A stretch of 64,000 nt of DNA from an uncultured Actinomycetes bacterium (GTDB taxonomy: Bacteria > Actinomycetota > Acidimicrobiia > Acidimicrobiales > RAAP-2). The notes under the pieces were generated by a model that saw nothing but the letters and a program-made list of their open reading frames with translations, ran no database searches and had not been told where the DNA came from. The position numbers were made by a program, and so were the translations under genes. The stretch is taken from NCBI GenBank assembly GCA_903874965.1, contig CAIQUD010000054.1:1-64000 (forward strand), read 5' to 3'. Shown here piece after piece: positions 25,945 through 34,635 of the stretch (position 1 is its first letter; each line of letters starts with the position of its first letter).

Positions 25945-27135
25945 CTACGTCGGCTGCGTCAAAAGGTCTTCTCCGCCCCTGAGCACCGGTCGAGCGGTCA
26001 AGAGCAACGAAAGTCCACTAACCGCTGCTCCACCAAGGAGAACCCACCTCGAACCAAGAAGCGTTACCAGCACGCCTCCGATGCCAAAGCCAATGATCGA
26101 TGCAGCTCCGAAAATGCCGCCGACAATCGCCATAACTCTCCCTCGAACCTCATCTCGTGTTCGTCGAGCCATGAGGATGCCAAATTGCACATTGGCAACT
26201 CCATTAGCAATGCCGGTTACGACGGCGCCGAGCGCGGCCTGCCAGATGGTCAAGGAACTCCCAACGATCAGGATTCCTGCTGCCATCGTTCCGCAGCAAA
26301 GCACGATGAGTTGGTCTGGGCCTTTCGCCAAAACAGTGTGATGGCGGGCGGTCAATGTCGCCGCCAACATGCCAATGCCAAAACAGGCAAAGAACACGCC
26401 ATAAGCAAGAGCAGACCCATGGAGCACATCCATGATGAAGAAGATGTCCGAGACATCAACAACAGAAATCGCCGCAATGAAGACCGAGAGGAGGATCACG
26501 ATCGAACGAAGCCCGCGATGGTGCCAAATGAACGTCACCCCCTTGAAGGTCTCGCCGCGGACTCGATCTTGACCTGCGCCTGAAGGGATTCGATCGACAC
26601 GTAACAGCATCGCCACAACCACGAGCACGAAAAACGTCACCGCATCGCCTAAGAGCGGCACGTGAAAGCCCGCGTAGTAAACGAGCACCCCGCCAAGAAA
26701 TGGTCCCATTGTCTGTGCTGCGGTCGTTAGCGACTGCTGAAGTCCAATTGCCGCTGGGAGTTCCGAATCGGAAACAAGGATTGGAACGAGAGCCCCCCAC
26801 GCAGGATTGACGACCGCAGTGCCCGCCGCAAGTGCTGCGATCAAAGCAAGGAGCCACCACCCACTCACGAGGGCCAGCCCAATGCAGAGGAGACCTTGAA
26901 CAACCAATGTCACGAAGAGAATTGGACGGGTTCGGACTCGATCAACCAGAAGTCCTGCCCACGGGGCCAGCAAGAGGAGCGGAAGGGTGCCGGCGAGCGC
27001 GATTGCGGCAAGACCAAAATGTCCGAGTTCGGCCTTGGCTCGAAACGCGAGCGTGATCAGCGCAACTTGATCACCGAGGATCGAAAGGCCCCTGCCAACG
27101 GCGATCGCCTTGATTGATGCTGGAAGCCGATCCAC
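25945..27135 (-). CDS. Major facilitator superfamily exporter (MFS_3/EntS-like)
   Basis: A membrane protein of about 396 residues with around twelve hydrophobic segments and the MFS motif GLLVDRVRTRPIL between TM2 and TM3. The layout resembles EntS, enterobactin exporters and MFS_3 drug-efflux proteins (GPFLGGVLVYYAGFHVPLLGDAVTF). The substrate is unknown. GTG at 27135 (MDRLPASIKAI) is preferred because a TACGTT -10 lies eight bases before it. The track ATG at 27168 would add VRVRCC-type residues unlike the family. Confidence 0.8.
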   Translation of the reverse strand: MDRLPASIKAIAVGRGLSILGDQVALITLAFRAKAELGHFGLAAIALAGTLPLLLLAPWAGLLVDRVRTRPILFVTLVVQGLLCIGLALVSGWWLLALIAALAAGTAVVNPAWGALVPILVSDSELPAAIGLQQSLTTAAQTMGPFLGGVLVYYAGFHVPLLGDAVTFFVLVVVAMLLRVDRIPSGAGQDRVRGETFKGVTFIWHHRGLRSIVILLSVFIAAISVVDVSDIFFIMDVLHGSALAYGVFFACFGIGMLAATLTARHHTVLAKGPDQLIVLCCGTMAAGILIVGSSLTIWQAALGAVVTGIANGVANVQFGILMARRTRDEVRGRVMAIVGGIFGAASIIGFGIGGVLVTLLGSRWVLLGGAAVSGLSLLLTARPVLRGGEDLLTQPT

Positions 27136-27234
27136 GGGGCAACAACGTACTCGCACCACCTGATTCATCGTTTCAGTTGATCACTGTGACGACCAGACAA
27201 AGCTCAGGCTACGTCCGTCGTTCAAGATTCGTTG

Positions 27235-28110
27235 TCAAGAAGTACGCCGAGCAAACCGTTCTTCCGAAGCCGTGACGCCAAGCCGCAACAAGAGAACCAC
27301 TGCGGCAAAAGGCAGGAGCAGCACCTTGACACCGCTCGAATGTTTCGCCTGATAGCGAAAGGCTGACCGATGATGTGCGAGCAGCATTCTGTAGGGCTGA
27401 CGCTTACGAGAGAGACCTTCAATGTGGGTCACCGTTGCGCGGTCAACAAAACCAACGCCAATCCCGAGATCATGTGCACGACGGCAAAGATCAAGGTCCT
27501 CGGCAAACATGAAGAACGCTTCGTCAAAGCCGCCGAGTGTTTCAAACACTGACCGACGGATGAGGAAGCAGGCACCCGACACCCAATCAACGCCCCATTG
27601 TTCATCCTTGCTCCACGCCGACTGGTAGCGCTTGGTGAACCCATTGGACGGCCATATTGGTGCCAAGAGCGCGTGTCCTGCAGCAATGATCATGTTGGGG
27701 AAGCGGCGAGCAGATGGGTACATTTCTCCGCTCGGATCAAGGATCATTGGTGCCGCAATCCCCCATTGCTCATGAACATCCAGTGCAGACACGAGCAGGT
27801 CAACTGCTTCGGCATGGACAACAAGGTCCGGGTTGCAAATGAGGAGAAACTCGGCCGAGCTCATCGCTGCTCCTCGGTTGACGCCCGCCCCAAATCCGAG
27901 ATTGGTGCCTACTTCAAGAAGTTGAACTCGATCGACGAGCGAGCCGAGCTCTGATCGACTGGTTCCTTCCGGAGCATTGTCCACCACAGTGACCCCACAC
28001 CCGTCATCGAGAAGTCCTTCGACGCAAGTGACGAGGTCTCGACCACTGTGAAAATCAACAATCACCGCGTCAACCCGATCGGCATTTGCCGACTGAGGAA
28101 TACCGACCAC
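27235..28110 (-). CDS. wbbL: GT2 glycosyltransferase, WbbL-like rhamnosyltransferase
   Basis: A 291-residue family 2 glycosyltransferase. It has VDAVIVDFHSG at the N-terminus, NLGFGAGVNRG, a DxD-like CNPDLVV, and VDWVSGACFLIRRSVFETLGGFDEAFFMFAEDLDLCRR. This is the pattern of WbbL and rhamnosyltransferases that attach L-rhamnose to decaprenyl-PP-GlcNAc. The presence of rmlD in the same operon supports rhamnose as donor sugar. The C-terminal hydrophobic stretch may associate with the membrane. GTG at 28110 overlaps the upstream stop (TAGTG). Confidence 0.85.
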   Translation of the reverse strand: MVGIPQSANADRVDAVIVDFHSGRDLVTCVEGLLDDGCGVTVVDNAPEGTSRSELGSLVDRVQLLEVGTNLGFGAGVNRGAAMSSAEFLLICNPDLVVHAEAVDLLVSALDVHEQWGIAAPMILDPSGEMYPSARRFPNMIIAAGHALLAPIWPSNGFTKRYQSAWSKDEQWGVDWVSGACFLIRRSVFETLGGFDEAFFMFAEDLDLCRRAHDLGIGVGFVDRATVTHIEGLSRKRQPYRMLLAHHRSAFRYQAKHSSGVKVLLLPFAAVVLLLRLGVTASEERFARRTS

Positions 28111-28835
28111 TAGAAGTCCTTGGTAAACCGGAACTTCACCAGGGCTCGAAGTGCACCAATCCCGTCTTTCCACGTGATCTTCTTGCCTTCGTCAAATTCG
28201 CGTCCGGCATAACTGATTGGCACTTCATAGATCCGGTAGCCGCGACGGAGCACCTTTGCAGTGATTTCGGGTTCGAAGTCGAAACGATTTGAAACCACCG
28301 TGAGTCCTTCGAGGACGCGGCGGTCAAAGACTTTGTAGCAAGTCTCCATGTCCGACAGCGTCGATGCGTAGAGCACATTGGTCACGAGCGACAAGAGGCG
28401 ATTGCCAAGCCAGTGCAAAGGAAGCATGTTCTTGCGTTGTCCGGTGAAGCGACTCCCATAAACAACCGATGCCTTCCCCTTCACAATTGGATCAATGAGC
28501 GAAGGCCAGTCATCAGGGTCGTACTCGAGGTCGGCATCTTGGATGATGACGAGGTCGCCTCGTGCATGCGCAAGCCCGGTCCGAAGCGCCGCTCCCTTGC
28601 CTTGATTCTTGTGGTGAGGGATGACGCGAACGGTCGAATCTTCAAGCGCCCGAAGGATCTTGCTCGTCCCGTCGCTCGATCCGTCATCAACCACGATGAT
28701 TTCGAGGTCAAGGTCGAGGCTGACTTGCCGGACCCGTCGAAGAATCTCGGCGACCGTCGCCTGCTCATTGAAGACAGGCATGAGCACCGTGAGGCTCTTG
28801 TACTCCATTGGCGGCAACTTCGTCTCGGCCATCAT
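28110..28835 (-). CDS. GT2 glycosyltransferase, DPM1-like (polyprenyl-phosphate glycosyltransferase)
   Basis: A 241-residue GT2 enzyme: LTVLMPVFNEQATVAEIL, VVDDGSSDGTSKIL, NQGKGAALRTGL and QDADLEYDPDDW with the DxD metal site. SRFTGQR and SDMETCYKVFDRRV are typical of dolichyl/polyprenyl-phosphate mannose or glucose synthases. No membrane anchor is present at the C-terminus. It probably makes a lipid-linked sugar donor. The ATG at 28835 overlaps the upstream gene stop as ATGA; the longer track start is rejected. Confidence 0.85.
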   Translation of the reverse strand: MMAETKLPPMEYKSLTVLMPVFNEQATVAEILRRVRQVSLDLDLEIIVVDDGSSDGTSKILRALEDSTVRVIPHHKNQGKGAALRTGLAHARGDLVIIQDADLEYDPDDWPSLIDPIVKGKASVVYGSRFTGQRKNMLPLHWLGNRLLSLVTNVLYASTLSDMETCYKVFDRRVLEGLTVVSNRFDFEPEITAKVLRRGYRIYEVPISYAGREFDEGKKITWKDGIGALRALVKFRFTKDF

Positions 28836-29773
28836 GATCCTTCTTCGGCTTTCAACGATGAAAGGTAGTCGACCAACAAGGTGAGTCCTTCGCGGAGTGA
28901 GACTCGCGGGGCCCAGTTCAGCAGACTCGTCGCACGTGAGATGTCGGGACACCGGCGTGTTGGATCGTCTTGTGGAAGTGGTTCGAAGACCAGCTCCGAA
29001 GAAGACCCAGTGACCTCCAACACCTCGGATGCCAGTTCGAGCATGGTGCGTTCGTCAGGGTTCCCCAAATTGATTGGGCCAAGTTCTTTGGAATCTGCCA
29101 TGGCAATCAGGCCTGCAACGAGGTCATCCACGTAACAGAGTGAGCGCGTCTGCAACCCATCTCCATAGATCGTGAGTGGCGAACCCTCCATTGCTTGCCG
29201 GACGAAATTCGAGACGACGCGCCCGTCGCCTGGATCAAGGCGAGGTCCATAGGTATTGAAGATGCGTACGATCCCAACGTCGACGCCCAACTTCGTTGCA
29301 TAGGCCATCGTGAGCGCCTCACCAAAGCGCTTTGCTTCGTCGTAGACGCTCCGGGGCCCAACTGGATTGACGTTTCCCCAGTAAGTCTCTGGCTGGGGAT
29401 GGACTGTTGGATCTCCATACACTTCGGAGGTTGAGGCTTGGAGGAATCGTGCGCCATTGTTGCGAGCAAGTTCGAGCAATCTCCTCGTTCCTTCACTGCC
29501 AACGGCGAGCGTTTCGAGCGGGAACTCAAGATAGAACGGCGGAGATGCCGGCGACGCCAGGTTGCAGACGAGATCAACCTTGCCGTTGACATCGACGCCT
29601 TGAGCGACATCGCATATCTGGACCTCATGACCTGCCTCGATTAACGCGGTCACATTCGAGAGATTGCCAGACGAAAGATCATCGAGGATGACGACCTGAT
29701 CCCCCCGCGCAGCTAGCGCATCTGCAAGGTGTGAGCCGAGAAATCCGGCCCCACCGGCAACTACGACCCTCAT
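28832..29773 (-). CDS. uxs: UDP-glucuronate decarboxylase / UDP-xylose synthase-like
   Basis: A 313-residue extended SDR with GGAGFLGSHLAD, LASPASPPFYL, the serine in TSEVYGDP, NVNPVGPRSVYDEAKRFGEA (YxxxK) and IFNTYGPRLDPGDGRVVSNF. These segments are typical of UDP-glucuronate decarboxylases, which make UDP-xylose. The adjacent ugd supplies the substrate UDP-glucuronate. Its ATG overlaps the ugd stop. It is the third gene of the rmlD-ugd-uxs-GT-wbbL operon. Confidence 0.87.
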   Translation of the reverse strand: MRVVVAGGAGFLGSHLADALAARGDQVVILDDLSSGNLSNVTALIEAGHEVQICDVAQGVDVNGKVDLVCNLASPASPPFYLEFPLETLAVGSEGTRRLLELARNNGARFLQASTSEVYGDPTVHPQPETYWGNVNPVGPRSVYDEAKRFGEALTMAYATKLGVDVGIVRIFNTYGPRLDPGDGRVVSNFVRQAMEGSPLTIYGDGLQTRSLCYVDDLVAGLIAMADSKELGPINLGNPDERTMLELASEVLEVTGSSSELVFEPLPQDDPTRRCPDISRATSLLNWAPRVSLREGLTLLVDYLSSLKAEEGS

Positions 29774-31104
29774 GGGCGACCGATGCCGAGGTACTGAATG
29801 CCGAGTTTGCGAATTGCGGTTGGGTCGAGCAAGTTCCGTGCGTCAACAATGGTTGGGTTCTTGAGGAGATCACGAACTTTGGTGAAATCAAGCCAACGGA
29901 ACTCTCGCCATTCAGTGAGGAGCGCCACCGCATCTGCGCCGTCAACGGCGCCGTAGGCATCGCCACAAAGATCAATCCCGCTGAGGTCAGGAGCGTCGTC
30001 GCCCGGCTTCACTGTTGGATCAAAGGCGCGAAGCAGTGCACCTCGGGCCTGTAGGCGATGAGCAATATCAATTGCAGGAGAACACCTGCGGTCATCAGTA
30101 TTTGCCTTGAAGGTCAAACCCCAAAGAGCAATCCTTCGCCCCTCAAGCCCATCGGCCGCCCGGGCAATCTTGTCAACCACGCGCTGAATCTGGGCTTCAT
30201 TGGTTTCGACAGCCCCACGCAACAGTGAGAAGTCATACCCGTGATCTGAGGCAATGGAGATAAGTGCAGCGGTGTCCTTTGGAAGACACGAACCTCCCCA
30301 TCCAGGACCAGGATTCATAAATTCGAACCCGATTCGCTTGTCGTAGCCAAGTCCAAGCGTGAGGTCGCGAACATCGGCCCCAACTGCTTCACAGAGCCCA
30401 GCGATTGCATTGATGAAGCTGAGTTTGGTTGCGAGGAATGCATTTGAGGCGTATTTGATGGTTTCGGCGGTCGCGGTATCGGTGATAACGACTGCCGCTC
30501 TGGTCGCAGAGAAGAGGTCACCTACCGTCGTTGCAGCTGCCGGGTTGTCGGCACCAATGACAATTCGATCTGGGTGAAGGCTGTCATCAACTGCCGTGCC
30601 CTCCCGCAAGAACTCAGGGTTGGAAACCACAAAGACGTCAGGGCGACCAAGCGCCTCTTCGACCTTTCGTGCAGTACCAACTGGAACGGTCGACTTGTCG
30701 ACCACAATGGCTCCGGGCTTCAGACTGGAAGTAATTTCCTCCGCCGCTGCAATGACATAAGAGAGGTCAGCGGCTCCGTCGTCTCCTTGTGGCGTTGGCA
30801 CACAGAGGAAAATGACATCTGCGCCCTTGCTTGCTTCTGCGGCATTCGCCACGAAGGAGAGTCGTCGCGCTGCGACACCCTCACGGAGCATCTCTTCAAG
30901 CCCCTCTTCAACGATTGGCGACCGACCGGAGGTCAAAATTTCGAGTCGGACAGGGTCACGTTCGGCAAGAACGACGTGATGCCCAAAGTGGGCCAGCACT
31001 GCAGCCGTCGGCAATCCGACATACCCCGCACCAATAACGGTGACTCGGCGAGCCTGCCCTGGAGCTAACTCAGCTTTGAGTGATTTCGACAAGGCACGCT
31101 CCAA
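29770..31104 (-). CDS. ugd: UDP-glucose 6-dehydrogenase
   Basis: A 444-residue dehydrogenase: NAD motif GAGYVGLPTA, VVSNPEFLREGTAV, the active-site FMNPGPGWGGSCLPKD with catalytic cysteine, and TFKANTDDRRCSPA. It oxidises UDP-glucose to UDP-glucuronate. TTG at 31104 follows the rmlD stop directly; TTG at 31092, with GGAG six bases upstream, is an alternative start shortening the protein by four residues. The operon context links it to UDP-xylose formation. Confidence 0.93.
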   Translation of the reverse strand: MERALSKSLKAELAPGQARRVTVIGAGYVGLPTAAVLAHFGHHVVLAERDPVRLEILTSGRSPIVEEGLEEMLREGVAARRLSFVANAAEASKGADVIFLCVPTPQGDDGAADLSYVIAAAEEITSSLKPGAIVVDKSTVPVGTARKVEEALGRPDVFVVSNPEFLREGTAVDDSLHPDRIVIGADNPAAATTVGDLFSATRAAVVITDTATAETIKYASNAFLATKLSFINAIAGLCEAVGADVRDLTLGLGYDKRIGFEFMNPGPGWGGSCLPKDTAALISIASDHGYDFSLLRGAVETNEAQIQRVVDKIARAADGLEGRRIALWGLTFKANTDDRRCSPAIDIAHRLQARGALLRAFDPTVKPGDDAPDLSGIDLCGDAYGAVDGADAVALLTEWREFRWLDFTKVRDLLKNPTIVDARNLLDPTAIRKLGIQYLGIGRP

Positions 31105-31998
31105 TCAGGCTACGAGCAGCCTAACAAGGCGATCGAGAGATTCTTCCCACTTTGGCAGTGGGCCAACACCTGCTGCGGTGAGTGCCTCCCCATCAAGAAC
31201 CGAGTACATCGGTCGACTCGCGGGTGGCGCTGGCAAGCGGTCAGCGGTTGCAATTGGGGTCACAAGATCAGGGTCGTACCCGGCCGTCGTAACGACTCTC
31301 CTTGCCAGTTCAAACCAAGTCGTAGGTCCAAAGTTGGTCGCGTGGAGGATCCCCCCGGTTGGCCGTTCAGAGAGACGGACGAGCGCCACTGCCAGATCAG
31401 CGGCAAGCGTCGGGCAACCGAACTGATCATTAACGAAGGTCATTGCAGTTCCCTCACTGGCGAGACGAAGGATCGTCTTCACGATGTTTGCACCGTGAAA
31501 TCCAGCAACCCAACTGGTCCGGACAATGGTGGTTTCCTCACCACAGACCAACTCGCCAGCAAGCTTGGTTCGGCCGTAGACCGAAAGTGGATTTGGTTGA
31601 TCCGTTGGCAGGTACGGGCGAGATCCAGAACCGTCGAAGACATAGTCGGTAGAGATCGCAAGCACTTTGGCATGAACCGCCCGAGCTGCCGCGACAATGT
31701 TCGCCGTCCCGTCTCGGTTCACGGCCATTGCCAGGTCGGGCTCACCTTCTGCCTTGTCAACGGCGGTGTAGGCAGCCCCGTGAATGATCAATTCAGGTTG
31801 GTAGGACGTTACGAACGCCATCGTGGCGTTGGCATCGGTCAACGAGAAGTCTTCCAAGTCGCACCCAAGAACCTCATGGGTCGAGACCAAGTGATCGCCA
31901 GCAAACACTTCCGAACCAGCTGCAGGAAGTCGGCCTCCAAAAGCATCGAGAAGGTCGGTCCCGAGTTGCCCCTTTGCACCAGTGATGAGGACTCGCAT
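31105..31998 (-). CDS. rmlD: dTDP-4-dehydrorhamnose reductase
   Basis: A 297-residue SDR with ITGAKGQLGTDLL, VNRDGTANI, ISTDYVFDGSG and the catalytic YGRTK motif. It performs the last step of dTDP-L-rhamnose synthesis. The other rhamnose genes rmlABC are not in the window. The ATG at 31998 lies exactly six bases after TAGGCT, so a leaderless start is likely. It is the promoter-proximal gene of the five-gene glycan operon. Confidence 0.94.
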   Translation of the reverse strand: MRVLITGAKGQLGTDLLDAFGGRLPAAGSEVFAGDHLVSTHEVLGCDLEDFSLTDANATMAFVTSYQPELIIHGAAYTAVDKAEGEPDLAMAVNRDGTANIVAAARAVHAKVLAISTDYVFDGSGSRPYLPTDQPNPLSVYGRTKLAGELVCGEETTIVRTSWVAGFHGANIVKTILRLASEGTAMTFVNDQFGCPTLAADLAVALVRLSERPTGGILHATNFGPTTWFELARRVVTTAGYDPDLVTPIATADRLPAPPASRPMYSVLDGEALTAAGVGPLPKWEESLDRLVRLLVA

Positions 31999-32004
31999 CT
32001 CTAC

Positions 32005-32010
32005 AGCCTA
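32005..32010 (-). promoter_or_regulatory. -10 element for rmlD operon (leaderless)
   Basis: TAGGCT, then six bases GTAGAG, then the rmlD ATG on the minus strand. Confidence 0.6.
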
Positions 32011-32028
32011 CCGTCGCCCATGATTGCG

Positions 32029-32790
32029 CTACTTGGCGGCTGGGCGAACATGGATGACATCGCCCACAGAAAATGGGATCTCAACACCGTCGATTTGAAC
32101 AAGCAATGCGCCATCGTCGCCCACGCCAACGGCTTCGCCCTCTTTCGAACCATCATGCAAATGAATGGTGACGATCTGTCCAATGGTCGACAATGCCTCG
32201 CGGTACTCGGTCATCAACGAACGTCGACCGTCGACAGTGTTGAGTGCCGCTTGGCGGGGACCAAGTGCTTGAAGGAGTGCCTCCAAGAGAACGTCTCGAT
32301 CAACGTCATGACCGGTGGAGGTTCGCAGCGACGTGGCATTCGCCTCCGGAGGACCATCGAAGGTCAGGTTGATGCCAATCCCGACCACAATCGCGAGAGT
32401 CCCGGGTGCGCCACCGGGAGCTGCCAGATGGGCTTCTGCAAGAATGCCGCCGAACTTCTTGCCTTGGAGAAGAACGTCATTTGGCCACTTCAACTCCGGG
32501 GCAACACCCGTTACTTCCGAAACCGCCGATCGAGCCGCCAGAGCCATCGCAATGGTTGCCAAGTGAAGGAGTTCGGAGGGAAGTGTTGGCCGGAGGAGTA
32601 CGGAACACAGCAGCGACGCCTTTGGCGGTGCCTCCCATGAGCGATCTAAGCGACCTCGACCGGCTGTCTGAAAGTCGGCAACGAGCGTGAGTCCTGCAGG
32701 TGCGCCAGCATTCGCTCGCTCCCCAGCGAGGGTGTTGGTCGATGGAAGTGATGAAAATTGCTCAATTGTTGGATTCCAGCTGTCAGCCAT
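32029..32790 (-). CDS. birA: Biotin--[acetyl-CoA-carboxylase] ligase
   Basis: A 253-residue biotin protein ligase lacking the N-terminal helix-turn-helix, i.e. the non-regulatory type. The segments SLPSTNTLA, the biotin loop TAGRGRLDRSW, LKWPNDVLLQGKKFGGIL and GIGINL are characteristic. It attaches biotin to carrier proteins such as the carboxylase encoded divergently at 32885. The ATG lies six bases after TAGCCT, again leaderless. Confidence 0.94.
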   Translation of the reverse strand: MADSWNPTIEQFSSLPSTNTLAGERANAGAPAGLTLVADFQTAGRGRLDRSWEAPPKASLLCSVLLRPTLPSELLHLATIAMALAARSAVSEVTGVAPELKWPNDVLLQGKKFGGILAEAHLAAPGGAPGTLAIVVGIGINLTFDGPPEANATSLRTSTGHDVDRDVLLEALLQALGPRQAALNTVDGRRSLMTEYREALSTIGQIVTIHLHDGSKEGEAVGVGDDGALLVQIDGVEIPFSVGDVIHVRPAAK

Positions 32791-32796
32791 GCCTAG

Positions 32797-32802
32797 AGGC
32801 TA
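32797..32802 (-). promoter_or_regulatory. -10 element for birA (leaderless)
   Basis: TAGCCT, then six bases CTAGGC, then the birA ATG on the minus strand. Confidence 0.6.
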
Positions 32803-32848
32803 GGTCCCTTGAGACCAAGAACCGCGTGAGGCGCCTCTGGTGGTCGTC

Positions 32849-32854
32849 TACCGT
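32849..32854 (+). promoter_or_regulatory. -10 element for acyl-CoA carboxylase gene
   Basis: TACCGT lies 30 bases before the GTG at 32885, giving a short leader that includes a GAAGGGA ribosome-binding site. Confidence 0.4.
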
Positions 32855-32884
32855 AAGAGGGATTGCTACGAAGGGAACGCTGCG

Positions 32885-34633
32885 GTGTTGAAGAAAGTAT
32901 TGGTCGCCAACAGAGGTGAAATTGCGGTTCGGGTATTGCGGACCTGTCGTGAGATGGGAATCGCCACCGTTGCCGTCTACTCCGAACTTGATCGCGATGC
33001 CCTCCATGTCCGTTTGGCCGACGAGGCCTATGCGCTCGGCGGCCAAACACCTGCGGAGAGTTACCTCAACACCGAAGCAATCCTCGATGCCATTGAGAAG
33101 TCGGGGGCCGATGCGGTCCACCCTGGCTACGGATTCTTCTCAGAGAACACCGACTTTGCTCGGGCCATCACGGCTCGGGGCGTGACCTTCATCGGACCGC
33201 CGCCAGAGGCGATTGAAGTGATGGGCGACAAGATCAGTTCGAGAATCGCAGCAGAGGCAGCAGGGGTTTCGGGCGTTCCCGGTCGGTCTGAAGTGCTCCA
33301 GAGTTTCGAAGAAGTCATTGCCTTCGGACAGGAATTCGGATGGCCAGTTGCGATTAAGGCTGCCCACGGTGGTGGCGGTCGCGGCATGAAGGTGGTCCAC
33401 AGCCCAGACGAGGCAGAAGCCGCACTCGAATCAGCAATGCGAGAGTCTCAGGCGTACTTTGGTCGAGACGAGTGCTACGTCGAGCGCTATCTCACCTGGC
33501 CACGCCACATTGAAATGCAAGTGCTCGCCGACACCCATGGCAACACCATCTGGCTTGGAGAGCGGGATTGTTCTTGCCAACGCCGCCACCAAAAACTGGT
33601 GGAAGAGTCCCCGGCTCCAAACTTCCCTGATGAAATTCGCCAGGCCATGGGCGCAGCGGCCGTCAAGGCAGCGAAGGCCTGTGGGTATGTCAATGCAGGA
33701 ACCGTGGAATTTCTTTACCAAGATGGCGAGTTTTACTTCTTGGAAATGAATACTCGTCTTCAGGTCGAACACCCTGTGACGGAGCTCGTGACCGGCCTTG
33801 ACCTCGTCGCTTGGCAACTTCGGATCGCCGCTGGTGAAGAGTTGACGATTCGCCAAGAAGACGTCCGACGGCTCGGCCACTCGATGGAAGTACGTATCAA
33901 TGCCGAGGACCCGTCAGGCGGTCGGTTCACCCCAAGTCCAGGCACCCTGACCAAATTTGGTCAGTCTTCTGGTCCAGGCGTTCGCCTCGACGCAGGGTAC
34001 GAAGAGGGCGACACCATCTCGCAGTTCTACGACAACCTCATTGGCAAGTTGATTGTTTGGGCTGAAGACCGAGAAGGCGCTCGACGTCGAATGCTTCGTG
34101 CACTCGGCGAGACCGTCATTGAAGGTGTCGCCACCACCATTCCAGCAGCACAGCGGATCCTCGAGCACAAAGACTTTGCAGCAGGTATCCACTCAACGAA
34201 GTGGGTCGAAGAGGTGCTCGACCTGACGGACCTCGTCGTCACCGTGAACCACGGAGAGTCAGACGACCAAGGACGAGTGCCGAACGCCGTCACTGCAGAA
34301 GTCAATGGTCAGCGGTTCGAGATGACGATTTACCTCCCTGAAGGCGCTCAAGTAGCGAGTGCAGCTCCAGGCACCAAGAAGCCCCGCAAGGAGCGTTCTG
34401 GAAGCGCAACCGTCGGCGTCGCCGGAGCCGTCACGGTCCCCATGCAGGGAACCATTGTGAAGGTGATGGTTGAAGCGGGCGATGCAGTTGAAGCCGGACA
34501 GACCATCTGCATCCTCGAGGCCATGAAGATGGAGAACCCAATCACTGCCGGCGCAGCAGGAACCGTGACCGAAGTAAAGGTCGCAGCTGGAGACAGCGTT
34601 GCCAATGGCGACATCGTCGCCATCATCGAATAA
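32885..34633 (+). CDS. accA: Acetyl/propionyl-CoA carboxylase alpha subunit (biotin carboxylase plus BCCP)
   Basis: A 582-residue protein. The biotin carboxylase part begins KKVLVANRGEIAVRVLRT and has HGGGGRGMKVV, ERDCSCQRRHQKLVEE and EMNTRLQVEHPVTE. The C-terminal biotin-carrier domain has the biotinylation site EAMKMEN. It carboxylates biotin for transfer to acetyl- or propionyl-CoA by a beta subunit, which is not in the window. GTG at 32885 (or TTG 32888) is the family start, with GAAGGGA upstream. birA, encoded divergently, would biotinylate it. Confidence 0.94.
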   Translation: MLKKVLVANRGEIAVRVLRTCREMGIATVAVYSELDRDALHVRLADEAYALGGQTPAESYLNTEAILDAIEKSGADAVHPGYGFFSENTDFARAITARGVTFIGPPPEAIEVMGDKISSRIAAEAAGVSGVPGRSEVLQSFEEVIAFGQEFGWPVAIKAAHGGGGRGMKVVHSPDEAEAALESAMRESQAYFGRDECYVERYLTWPRHIEMQVLADTHGNTIWLGERDCSCQRRHQKLVEESPAPNFPDEIRQAMGAAAVKAAKACGYVNAGTVEFLYQDGEFYFLEMNTRLQVEHPVTELVTGLDLVAWQLRIAAGEELTIRQEDVRRLGHSMEVRINAEDPSGGRFTPSPGTLTKFGQSSGPGVRLDAGYEEGDTISQFYDNLIGKLIVWAEDREGARRRMLRALGETVIEGVATTIPAAQRILEHKDFAAGIHSTKWVEEVLDLTDLVVTVNHGESDDQGRVPNAVTAEVNGQRFEMTIYLPEGAQVASAAPGTKKPRKERSGSATVGVAGAVTVPMQGTIVKVMVEAGDAVEAGQTICILEAMKMENPITAGAAGTVTEVKVAAGDSVANGDIVAIIE

Positions 34634-34635
34634 TC

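Noticed and set aside
25597-26583. 328-codon plus-strand ORF upstream of secA
   Set aside because: It runs antisense through the MFS gene and the gap, and the translation is low-complexity and unlike any protein family.
31342-32640. 432-codon plus-strand ORF in the track
   Set aside because: It overlaps rmlD and birA on the other strand, both well supported by motifs and promoters, and its translation has no family features.
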